Source: Betaproteobacteria bacterium
GTDB lineage: Bacteria; Pseudomonadota; Gammaproteobacteria; Tethybacterales; Tethybacteraceae
NCBI GenBank assembly: GCA_026710225.1
Contig: JAPORI010000240.1
Coordinates: 1,294-12,277 of the forward strand
Direction: 5' to 3'
DNA: 10,984 bases
This document shows positions 1 to 6,245 of the stretch, one piece after another. A program made the translations under genes and the position numbers. The notes under the pieces are model-generated. The model did not search any database, had not been told where the DNA came from, and saw only the letters and a list, made by a program, of their open reading frames with translations. The first letter of the stretch is position 1. The number at the start of each line of letters is the position of its first letter.

Positions 1-396
1 GTTGCGACTGTTGGCCTGACCGGCAGCCCGGGCGCTGGGCCGGCTGCCGCGGGCCTTGGCAACCGCCTGCGCTTCCTGCTGGTAGGTGCGGACTTCCCCC
101 AGCGGGATGCCGGCGAGAAACTCCATGCACAGCCGCTGATGCGGCCGGCTGCCGTTGACCGCAAGCGGCAGCCGCTTGCTGCCAAGTCGCTCGAAGCGGC
201 CGGCAAAGTAGTCTTGCAAAAAACCGGCCAACTGCCGGGCGGCGGCACCGGCGGTCAATTGCGGCTTGGCCAGCGCGGTTGCACTGATGACGATTTCGGC
301 AATCTGGTCATCAGCACCGAAAGCCTGCACCCAGATCGGCCGCTGTTGAGAGCCGATCAGGTATTTGCGGCGCAGAATTGGCTTGGCTGCTTCCAT
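1..396 (-). CDS. Methylated-DNA--protein-cysteine methyltransferase (MGMT/Ogt type), 3' part outside window
   Basis: Repairs O6-alkylguanine by moving the alkyl group to its own cysteine. The 132 visible residues start at ATG 396, with an in-frame TAG four codons upstream, so this is the first possible ATG. Residues 1-80 resemble the loosely conserved N-terminal domain. Residues 86-129 carry the family pattern of the DNA-binding domain: an HQRLCMEFLAGIPLGEVRTY stretch (86-105), then RAAGQAN at 123-129. In the family this block is followed within about ten residues by the PCHR active-site motif, which lies just past the window edge, so catalytic competence cannot be judged. No strong Shine-Dalgarno sequence is visible. 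It is divergent from sctC and has no known role in secretion, so it probably marks the flank of the T3SS locus. Confidence 0.78.
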   Translation of the reverse strand, partial: MEAAKPILRRKYLIGSQQRPIWVQAFGADDQIAEIVISATALAKPQLTAGAAARQLAGFLQDYFAGRFERLGSKRLPLAVNGSRPHQRLCMEFLAGIPLGEVRTYQQEAQAVAKARGSRPSARAAGQANSRN

Positions 397-622
397 GTTG
401 CAAGGCTATTCTAGGGGAGAAGCAAATCGCCAGCCGGCCTCTGCGGACGGTGATTTCAGCCCAATTAACCGGCAGTTGGCCCGATTTTCCAACTATCAGG
501 ACCGCAATAGAGCCCGATTCGCCCTTTTGGCCTAGATTCCAAGGCATTGGCAGGATAGAATCGGGACAATGGCTGAAATATGGCCCGAAATGTTTTTTGT
601 CCGCTCCGGCAGAGGGACGGCT

Positions 623-2983
623 ATGGCCCGAAAAATGGCCGGCGCCGCTGATTCGCGCCGGCGCCCGGCCGGTTGGCGCGCCCTGGCGGCAACCGCACTG
701 GCCTGCTGCATCCTGCCGGCATCTGGCCAGTCGCTGGAATTGGGCGATACGCCGCTGTTCTACGAGACCAGCGAGAAGAGGCTGGAACGTTCACTCAACG
801 AGATCGGGGTGCTGATCGGCCTGCCGATCACAACCGCCGATCTGCCCGACTTCACGGTCAGCGGCCAGTTCTTTGCCGACGATGCCGACTCCTTTCTCAA
901 CGAGTTCTGCATAACCTATGACCTGGACTGGCTGGAAATGGACGGAACCATCCTGGTATCCTCGGCCGAAGCAAGGCTTGCCGCCAATTTCGAATTTGCC
1001 AGCGAAGCGGAAGCGAGCCAATTCCTGCTTGATTTGGACCGCAACTTCCCCAACCGCTCGGCCTTCCCGCGCCGCATCGAGCAGGATGCCGAAGCCGGAT
1101 TCGTGGTGCGCATCCGGGCTCCCAGACCCTATCTTGACTTCGCCAGCGACAGTCATCAGCAGCTCGTCGCCGGCGGCCAGGAGCCGCGCCAGCCGGAAAG
1201 AGCGGTAATCGCCCAGGCTCCCCCGGCAGCACAGCTGCAAAAGGAACCGGCAATTGCCGAAACCAGAAGAAGGGAATCGGCATCGGCACCCAAGAATACC
1301 CAAGCGCCCCGCCAGTACGGCGTGATGCGCTTCCAGTTGCGACACGCCTGGGCCTTGGACAAGTCGTTCCAGGGTTCGGCTGGCGGCGCGCCGAGCGTGA
1401 TTCCGGGTGCCGCCCAGATCTTCTCCGAACTGGTGCAGGCGGCCAGCATCAAGAACGCCGAACTGGCAGAAGAGGCCCGCCAGCAACAGGCGGCGGCCGC
1501 GGCGGCGGCGGCCACCGAAGCAGGCAACCTGTTTGGCTTTGGCAGCCTGCCGTCGCTGACCGATCTGGGCAGCCCGAGCGTCCCGTCGATTCTGCCACCG
1601 AAGCCGACTCGTCCCCAGTTGCCCAGTTCGCTGTCCCAGCAAGCAGCGCAACTGCCCAACATCACCGTCGATGCCCGCACCAACGCGATCCTCGTCTACG
1701 GAGACTTGGCCAACCACGATTTCTACGCCGAACTGATCAGCAAGCTGGACCGGCCCACCCAGATGATCGAGCTTGAAGCCATGGTGCTTGACGTCAATGT
1801 CGATCAAATCGGCGAACTCGGTCTGGGTGCCGGCCTGTTTGCCGATGGAGACAGCGCCTTCGGCCAGCTGGATCTGATCGTCAACACCCGCAAGTTCTTC
1901 TCGCGGCTGCAATTGCTCACCGGCGAAGGAAGTTCCCGGATAGTTTCCCAGCCCTCGGTGCTGGTGCTGGACAACCATCCGGCCAGCATCGAAAGCGCCG
2001 AGCGCTTCTACGTGAAAGTCGGCGGCGATGGCGGTGAAAACGCAACTCCGGCGGCGCTGTTTCCGGTATCGACCGGCACCCGGCTGCACGTCACCCCCCG
2101 CATCGTCGATGATTTGCAGGCCCTGCACCGGCGCATCCATCTGGCGGTATCGATCCGCGACGGCACCATCGACACTTCGTCGAACATGATCGACGGCCTG
2201 CCGCGCATCAACGAGCGCAGCATCAACACCCAGGCGGTGATCTACCACGGCGAAAGCCTGCTCATCGGCGGCCACATCATAACCACCGAAAGTTCCGATT
2301 CCACCGAGGTGCCCGGCTTTGCCGAACTGCCGATTCTCGGCGGCCTGTTTTCGGCAGGCGGCAAGCGCAAGCGGGAGGTGGTGCGCCTTTACCTGCTGCG
2401 CCCGAACCTGGTTGAAATGTCCTACGACCGGGTGAGTCCGGCGGTTGCCCGTCTCGAAAACGGCCCGGCGCACACCAAGTCCACCTTGGAGTTGGCACCG
2501 CCGCCGACCACCGAGCGCCTGGGCGCCAGCCACGCCTCAAGCGAAAGCATACCGGCTCTGCCCGCTCTGGCAGACGCCCAGCAACAACAGCAGCCGCGCC
2601 AGCCGGCGGAACCGGCAACCCTGCTTGAACAAGCCCGGCGCACAGCTTCCGGCGCGGTCGATGCAGGCACCGCCGAGACGGTATTGCTGCGCATAATCGA
2701 AGCCGGCGACCGGCAACCAGCCGTGGCTGCACCAGCGGCTAGCGCTGCCGACGGCACCTACATCCTGCAAATCGGTGCATTCGCGCAAGCCGCCCGCGCC
2801 CAGCGCCTGCGCGACAAGGTGATCGAACTGGGGCTAAACAGTTACGTCCAGCGCGCCCAGGGCGGTGAAACCATCATCACCCGGGTGCGGGTGGGCACCT
2901 TCAACAGCCTGAGCGCGGCCAAGCAGGCGCAGGTAACCTTGGCCAAGCACGGTATCCACAAGTCGGTGCTGATTCGCAACTGA
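623..2983 (+). CDS. sctC: T3SS outer-membrane secretin SctC with C-terminal SPOR domain
   Basis: Forms the outer-membrane ring through which the needle and substrates pass. I chose ATG 623 because AGAGGG at 611-616 lies six bases upstream; ATG 569 (18 codons earlier) has only a weak site. The product has 786 residues. Residues 1-35 are a signal peptide (RRR near 12-14, hydrophobic 20-32, likely cleavage after ASG). N0/N1-like ring domains span about 38-175. A Pro/Gln/Ala linker (about 180-345) includes an eight-alanine run encoded by a GCC/GCG microsatellite near 1490-1513. An N3-like module (TVDARTNAILVYGD) starts near 347 and the secretin beta domain follows, with RIVSQPSVLVLDN and the signature VPGFAELPILGGLF near 562. 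A second low-complexity linker (about 600-710) leads to a SPOR domain at 711-786 (TYILQIGAF, then RVGTF). Secretins of this family usually end soon after the beta domain, so the SPOR tail is unusual. Confidence 0.9.
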   Translation: MARKMAGAADSRRRPAGWRALAATALACCILPASGQSLELGDTPLFYETSEKRLERSLNEIGVLIGLPITTADLPDFTVSGQFFADDADSFLNEFCITYDLDWLEMDGTILVSSAEARLAANFEFASEAEASQFLLDLDRNFPNRSAFPRRIEQDAEAGFVVRIRAPRPYLDFASDSHQQLVAGGQEPRQPERAVIAQAPPAAQLQKEPAIAETRRRESASAPKNTQAPRQYGVMRFQLRHAWALDKSFQGSAGGAPSVIPGAAQIFSELVQAASIKNAELAEEARQQQAAAAAAAATEAGNLFGFGSLPSLTDLGSPSVPSILPPKPTRPQLPSSLSQQAAQLPNITVDARTNAILVYGDLANHDFYAELISKLDRPTQMIELEAMVLDVNVDQIGELGLGAGLFADGDSAFGQLDLIVNTRKFFSRLQLLTGEGSSRIVSQPSVLVLDNHPASIESAERFYVKVGGDGGENATPAALFPVSTGTRLHVTPRIVDDLQALHRRIHLAVSIRDGTIDTSSNMIDGLPRINERSINTQAVIYHGESLLIGGHIITTESSDSTEVPGFAELPILGGLFSAGGKRKREVVRLYLLRPNLVEMSYDRVSPAVARLENGPAHTKSTLELAPPPTTERLGASHASSESIPALPALADAQQQQQPRQPAEPATLLEQARRTASGAVDAGTAETVLLRIIEAGDRQPAVAAPAASAADGTYILQIGAFAQAARAQRLRDKVIELGLNSYVQRAQGGETIITRVRVGTFNSLSAAKQAQVTLAKHGIHKSVLIRN

Positions 2984-3159
2984 CCTTTTCCCCGGCTTTT
3001 TTCCAGATCCCGAGCAAGGGCGACGCCCTACCCTTCCCACAGCATCTTGATCGGCATGGCAAACATCCTGTCATCAACCCGCAATATGCGTTGGCAAGCA
3101 CAATGCCGCAACCTGATGCCGGCCGCATCCGTCTGGCGCAAACTCCGAAAATCATTCGG

Positions 3160-3178
3160 ATATAGATGTCGTCTATAT
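3160..3178. repeat. Perfect inverted repeat, 7-bp arms
   Basis: ATATAGA, five bases (TGTCG), then TCTATAT. The right arm is also the start of the first unit of the 22-bp array. The size and symmetry fit a dimeric repressor or activator site, but no regulator gene is in the window, so function is inference. Confidence 0.5.
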
Positions 3179-3257
3179 GGGATTTGAAGACCGTCCATTA
3201 AGTATTATCAGCCCGTCTGTTAAGTACTAGAAGCCCGTCTATATGGGATTACAGCCT
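3170..3257. repeat. Four contiguous 22-bp repeat units in A-B-B-A order
   Basis: Units begin at 3170, 3192, 3214 and 3236, all with CGTC. The outer two share the exact 15-mer CGTCTATATGGGATT. The inner two share the pattern CGTCYRTTAAGTAYTA and end in AGCC. The exact 22-bp period is about two helical turns, so equivalent bases face the same side of the DNA. The array lies about 170-260 bp upstream of the -10 box at 3430. It lacks the unit/spacer structure of a CRISPR. It could be a stack of regulator sites or a local amplification scar. Confidence 0.65.
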
Positions 3258-3260
3258 GAC

Positions 3261-3367
3261 AGAAAAGGGGTGCAGGCCATTATCAGCGGCTGTGGGCGGG
3301 TGTCTTCAAACGCCTGAGCACAGCCCGCAGGCACGGCATCGACAAGTCGGCACTGATGGTCAACTGA
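3261..3367 (+). pseudogene. Decayed duplicate of the SctC SPOR-domain tail
   Basis: Reading in from 3261 gives RKGVQAII, then after a one-base loss near 3285 RLWAGVFKRLSTA, then RRHGIDKSALMVN and TGA at 3365-3367. The SctC end reads GGETII, RVRVGTFNSLSAA, KHGIHKSVLIRN, stop. The copy lacks seven codons (21 bases) in the middle. The last 38 bases, including the stop, match 31 of 38 between the two places. There is no start codon or domain N-terminus, so it is not an active gene. Most likely a remnant of a tandem duplication or of a second SPOR-bearing gene. Confidence 0.72.
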
Positions 3368-3405
3368 CCAACCGCGAGGCGGGATGCCAATGCCGGATGC
3401 CGGAT

Positions 3406-3435
3406 TTGCAAAACAGCACCGGGCTGTGGTATAAT
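3406..3435 (+). promoter_or_regulatory. Sigma-70-like promoter of the candidate tip gene (extended -10)
   Basis: TTGCAA (3406-3411), an 18-bp spacer, and TATAAT (3430-3435) preceded by TGG, which gives the TGn extended -10 element. Predicted start near 3442, leaving a leader of about 48 nt before ATG 3490. It shares the ten bases GTGGTATAAT with the sctV promoter. Confidence 0.7.
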
Positions 3436-3489
3436 AGATTGAACGCAGCCTTCTTCCCGGGCCGCGCCAGAAAAAAGGAGGCAATTTTC

Positions 3490-4179
3490 ATGGGAATGAT
3501 CACCGACATAAACATCGACCAGACCGGCAATGTCTCGGCGATGGTTGACGGCACCAAAGTGAAACTGGACATTCACGTGCTGCTGATGAAAGTACTTGCA
3601 AACACGCGCACCCGTATGACCGCCCAGTATCTTGACGAGGTCAATGAGATGAACCGGGTCAACAACAAGGCGAACCTGTACCGCGACCTGATGGAGGAGT
3701 TGCGCCAGGCCAAGAGTAACGGCACCCTCAACCACCAGGATTTCATTCCCAAACTGCAAGCGCTTCAGGATAAATACGGCGAAGACCTGTTCAATGATGC
3801 CAACTTTGACATGACCAAATACGGCAGCAAATCATACGGGCGCACTGAATTCCTCAATCAGGAGGAGTTGGCCGAAAGAACTGCCGAACTGGATTTCGCG
3901 GGAATAGAATACAACACTCGTGGAAACGACCCGGGATTCATGCGCCATTTTGGTGATGCAGATGATATCAGGATAAGCTATACGGTCAAGCTTTTCGAGG
4001 GAACGCACATAGATCCGATGATCGAGGATCTGCGCCACAAGATCACCTCGATGAACAACCTCAACAGCCAGAACCAGATCAAGGTCAAGATGATCGAGCA
4101 GTTTCGCAACGAAACCATCGAATGGCAGAAATCACTGCTCGACAAGCTCGACCGCCTGTTCCAGAAGGTCAACCAGTAG
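3490..4179 (+). CDS. Candidate T3SS needle-tip / hydrophilic translocator protein (SctA-like)
   Basis: Predicted 229-residue soluble protein with no signal peptide, no membrane segment and no cysteine. ATG 3490 follows AAAAAAGGAGG with good spacing and lies below its own promoter. A long helix is likely at about 28-75 (LMKVLANTRTRMTAQYLDEV, then EMNRVNNKANLYRDLMEELR). A middle region of mixed composition spans 80-170. A long C-terminal helix runs from 174 to 226 (NSQNQIKVKMIEQFRNETIE, then LLDKLDRLF). A helix, a variable middle and a C-terminal coiled coil are the plan of EspA/SseB and LcrV/IpaD-type extracellular T3SS proteins, which are exported through the machine without a cleaved signal. 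I see no diagnostic signature, so the assignment rests on architecture and on position between sctC and the translocator operon. It could instead be an early substrate or effector. Confidence 0.45.
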   Translation: MGMITDINIDQTGNVSAMVDGTKVKLDIHVLLMKVLANTRTRMTAQYLDEVNEMNRVNNKANLYRDLMEELRQAKSNGTLNHQDFIPKLQALQDKYGEDLFNDANFDMTKYGSKSYGRTEFLNQEELAERTAELDFAGIEYNTRGNDPGFMRHFGDADDIRISYTVKLFEGTHIDPMIEDLRHKITSMNNLNSQNQIKVKMIEQFRNETIEWQKSLLDKLDRLFQKVNQ

Positions 4180-4260
4180 CGGCCCGCCGGACCGCTGGCT
4201 GGCACTGTGCGTTGGCCAAACAGAGCCGGGGCTGCAATTGCCGATGCAACCAGGGCAGCC

Positions 4261-4341
4261 GATCAGATTCTCGTTCAAAAAGCCACCCTGGTCAAGCGCA
4301 AACAAAATGTCGTAATACAGCAACTCCTTTTCGATAACCGG
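4261..4341 (-). pseudogene. Fragment of an AbiEii-type nucleotidyltransferase toxin (N-terminal part)
   Basis: One minus-strand frame reads VIEKELLYYDILFALDQGGF followed by LNENLI. This matches the start of AbiEii toxins, where a KELLHYDIL-like helix precedes the GGTALR nucleotidyltransferase motif. Here the similarity stops before GGT and the frame continues into unrelated sequence. It lies in a different frame from the antitoxin fragment, with almost no gap between them. Only about 27 residues support the call. Confidence 0.5.
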
Positions 4342-4375
4342 GCGCAGGCGCTCCCGGCCGGGCTGCTGCATGGCA

Positions 4376-4774
4376 AGGCCGGCCGACATTCTTGATGCAG
4401 CCAACAATTTCCCGATAAGAGCGCTTGGTGTGGGTGAATTCGATCACCCCGAAAGGAGTCTTGTACTCGCCTTTCCGGCCGGCGGTCATCACCGTGATCC
4501 GATCAACCGGGATCTGGGAGATGACTCCGTATGCAGACAGCGCCGATTCCAGACTCGGATAGTTGTAGTGGCCGCGGCGCAACGTGATTGCGATCTGCTC
4601 GATCGTATCGCCGCTGCCCCGATCCCGGGAAAGGTTGTATACGTAGATGCCGCGGGCAGCCCGCAGCAGGATGCGCTGTTTGACCAGCCGCTGCAAACAG
4701 GCTGCCAGGGTGCGGGGATGGTCCTCGTGAAAGATCTTGGCCAGATCAGTTCCGGCAAATAGATACCGGCCGGC
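4376..4774 (-). pseudogene. Truncated AbiEi-family antitoxin (type IV toxin-antitoxin)
   Basis: AbiEi proteins are winged-helix regulators that neutralise the AbiEii toxin and repress their own operon. Directly after the sctJ stop, and in the same frame, the sequence reads RYLFAGTDLAKIF, then RTLAACLQRLVKQRILLRAA and RGIYVY (winged helix). YPSLESALSAYGVISQIP, DRITVMTAGRKG, TPFGVIEFTHTKRS and NVGRP follow. The order and wording match the AbiEi family. There is no ATG, GTG or Shine-Dalgarno sequence at the front; the first possible start, TTG 4696, would remove half of the winged helix. The C-terminal domain breaks up after NVGRP (about 4376), although the frame stays open to TGA 4292. It is therefore a remnant truncated at both ends. 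It may still be transcribed as the tail of the sctJ operon. Confidence 0.68.
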
Positions 4775-5545
4775 TCAAGCCGCCCGGGCGCCCCTTGCCA
4801 GCCCGGCCAAAAGGGCGATCAGCAAAGCCAGGTCAAGCACCGCCAGACCGGCAAACACGGTCAGGACGCTGGCGAAATCCTGCGGCCGCAGCCGCACTCC
4901 TGCCAGCACCACTTCCTGACGGGGATTGGTAAGGCCGCGGCCGAATTCGAAACTGACCCCCGGCTGGCTGAGTACCTGCACCCGCTCCGGCTCCAGACCG
5001 GGCAGGCTGCTGCCGACCAACTGCCTGATCATCGGCATCAGGCTTTCCAGATCGGCCCTTTCCGGATCAAACAGGATGAACACCGAGGCGGTATTGGCAT
5101 TGTTCTCGCCCTGGGAATTGCCCTCGATATTGCCCAGGGCGATGTGCACCCGGTTTTCCATGATCCCTTCCAGATGGGCAAGCGTCTCGGTAAGTTCCCG
5201 CGCGACCCCGTGCACGCACCGAATGCGCGCCTCCGACTGGGTGGGAACGATGCCGCCGGACTGGAACAAGTCGCCGATATTTACTTTCTCCTCGCGCGGG
5301 TATCCCCACGAATGCAGCAGCTTGACCGAATTGGCGAAATCGTCGTTGGGCACCGCCACCGCAAAGCCGTCCTTGCCCTTGCTCAGCTTGCGGGCGTCAT
5401 AGCCGTTGAAGCGCAGGATGGCAACCATCTCGTTGGCTTCCCGCTCACCGAGACTGGAGAAGATCTCCTCGCGCAAAACGCAGCCGGAACCGGCCAGCGC
5501 CGCCAGCAGCAGCGCCAGCGCCGCCACCGCCGAGCGCAGATTCAT
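4775..5545 (-). CDS. sctJ: T3SS inner-membrane ring lipoprotein SctJ
   Basis: A 256-residue member of the YscJ/PrgK family, which forms the periplasmic inner ring with SctD. Residues 1-21 are a lipoprotein signal peptide ending LAGSG before Cys22; glycine at -3 of the lipobox is atypical. The first ring-building domain covers about 27-80 (EREANEMVAILRFNGYDARK) and leads into GYPREEKVNIGDLFQSGGIV at 81-100. The second covers about 108-195 (ARELTETLAHLEGIMENRVH, SSLPGLEPERVQVL). A C-terminal membrane helix spans about 224-248, then a short basic tail. Length is normal for the family. ATG 5545 overlaps the upstream stop as ATGA, so translation is probably coupled. It is the last intact gene of the minus-strand operon. 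Confidence 0.95.
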   Translation of the reverse strand: MNLRSAVAALALLLAALAGSGCVLREEIFSSLGEREANEMVAILRFNGYDARKLSKGKDGFAVAVPNDDFANSVKLLHSWGYPREEKVNIGDLFQSGGIVPTQSEARIRCVHGVARELTETLAHLEGIMENRVHIALGNIEGNSQGENNANTASVFILFDPERADLESLMPMIRQLVGSSLPGLEPERVQVLSQPGVSFEFGRGLTNPRQEVVLAGVRLRPQDFASVLTVFAGLAVLDLALLIALLAGLARGARAA

Positions 5546-5856
5546 TGGTCGGCGGTGCTGTTGGCCGCCGGTGGCAGACCCAGCCGCACTTCCCCGATCT
5601 GGCTGGCAAAACAGGCGATGATCCGACTGCCCGGCGACGATCCGGCCGCCAGGGAAAAAAGCAGCCGCGGCCGCTCTTTGGCCGCTGGCAGATCGGCATG
5701 CAGCAGCTGGCGAAACTCGTCTTGCAGACGACTGGAAACCTTCGAGCCGGCGTGTACCGGCGGCAGCCGGTCAATGGCCAGATCATCAACGCCATCGCCG
5801 GCCACCTGCCGGCGGGAAGCCAGCGAGCGCATCAGCCAGGAGGAAGCGTCAGCCAT
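5542..5856 (-). CDS. Unrecognised 104-residue protein between the YscG-like gene and sctJ
   Basis: I do not recognise a family. The product is soluble, has no signal peptide or membrane helix, and is rich in Ala, Arg, Ser and Leu. A mid-region helix (about 41-56, SSRLQDEFRQLLHADL) is followed by LLFSLAAGSSPGSRIIACFA and a tail GEVRLGLPPA. It starts at ATG 5856, 26 bases after the previous stop, with only a weak AAAAAG upstream. Its TGA overlaps the sctJ ATG, which is the main sign that it is a real operon member. In the Yersinia virC order (yscF-G-H-I-J) this slot would hold the YscH and YscI counterparts. However, it lacks the long amphipathic C-terminal helix of SctI inner-rod proteins, so that identity is not supported. 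Confidence 0.6.
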   Translation of the reverse strand: MADASSWLMRSLASRRQVAGDGVDDLAIDRLPPVHAGSKVSSRLQDEFRQLLHADLPAAKERPRLLFSLAAGSSPGSRIIACFASQIGEVRLGLPPAANSTADQ

Positions 5857-5882
5857 CTTTTTGGGTGCAGGCCAAATCGACG

Positions 5883-6245
5883 CTAGTCAATCCGGCGCAC
5901 TTCCTCGGCAAACTCGGCGACATCGCCGCCGATCTTTTCCATCTGGGCGAGCATCTCGTCGGCCCTGCCGTTCTTGGCGCTCTTGTAGATCAGGGCGCGG
6001 ATGCACAGAACTTCCGGCGACTGATCGTCGAGCAAGTCGATGATCTTCATCGCCGCCTCGGCACCGACGGTCACCAGCGCCAGCAATGCCAGACCGGCAT
6101 GGGCGTTGATCTTGGCCGGCGCACTGCCGTGCTGGACGTAGTACTCGAAGATGTTGCGGGCGTGCACCGACACGCCGTGGAAGACGCCGGCCATGCCCAG
6201 CCGCATCATCATCCGGTCGAACTCCTTGGTGTTGCCTGCTTCCAT
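5883..6245 (-). CDS. YscG-like T3SS needle chaperone (TPR-fold)
   Basis: A 120-residue all-helical protein with short TPR-like repeats: HARNIFEYYVQHGSAPAKIN (28-47), HAGLALLALVTVGAEAAMKI (49-68) and ALIYKSAKNGRADEMLAQME about 15 residues further on. This size and pattern fit YscG/PscG chaperones, which bind the C-terminus of the needle subunit together with YscE and keep it from polymerising in the cytoplasm. Neither a needle gene (sctF) nor a yscE counterpart is visible here. ATG 6245 shares its first base with the last base of the sctB stop (TGATG), so translation is coupled. Another small TPR chaperone role is possible; the repeats are clear but the exact family is inferred. Confidence 0.65.
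   Translation of the reverse strand: MEAGNTKEFDRMMMRLGMAGVFHGVSVHARNIFEYYVQHGSAPAKINAHAGLALLALVTVGAEAAMKIIDLLDDQSPEVLCIRALIYKSAKNGRADEMLAQMEKIGGDVAEFAEEVRRID

Larger units (their letters stand above)
2984..3489. other. Intergenic region between sctC and the candidate tip gene
   Basis: No intact gene is seen in these 506 bases. From 2984 to about 3159 I recognise nothing beyond a small palindrome, AGGGCGACGCCCT (3017-3029), which is not followed by a T-run and so is not a convincing terminator. The second half holds an inverted repeat, a four-unit 22-bp array, a decayed SPOR-coding fragment and a promoter; each is listed separately. Confidence 0.7.

Noticed and set aside
547..561. TTGGCA with TAGAAT as a promoter for sctC
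   Set aside because: The two boxes are only three bases apart and neither has a correctly spaced partner; no convincing sctC promoter was found in 397-622.
791..2533. A 580-codon open frame on the minus strand opposite sctC
   Set aside because: High-GC coding DNA leaves the antisense frame open; the translation has no recognisable domain, while the plus strand encodes an unmistakable secretin.
3017..3029. AGGGCGACGCCCT palindrome after sctC as an intrinsic terminator
   Set aside because: Only a 5-bp effective stem and no T-run follows it.
3170..3257. CRISPR array
   Set aside because: Units are contiguous with no spacers, only four, diverged into two types, and no cas gene is present.
3292..3489. 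N-terminal extension of the candidate tip protein
   Set aside because: It would run through the promoter and the SPOR remnant in another frame; the strong Shine-Dalgarno sequence is at ATG 3490.
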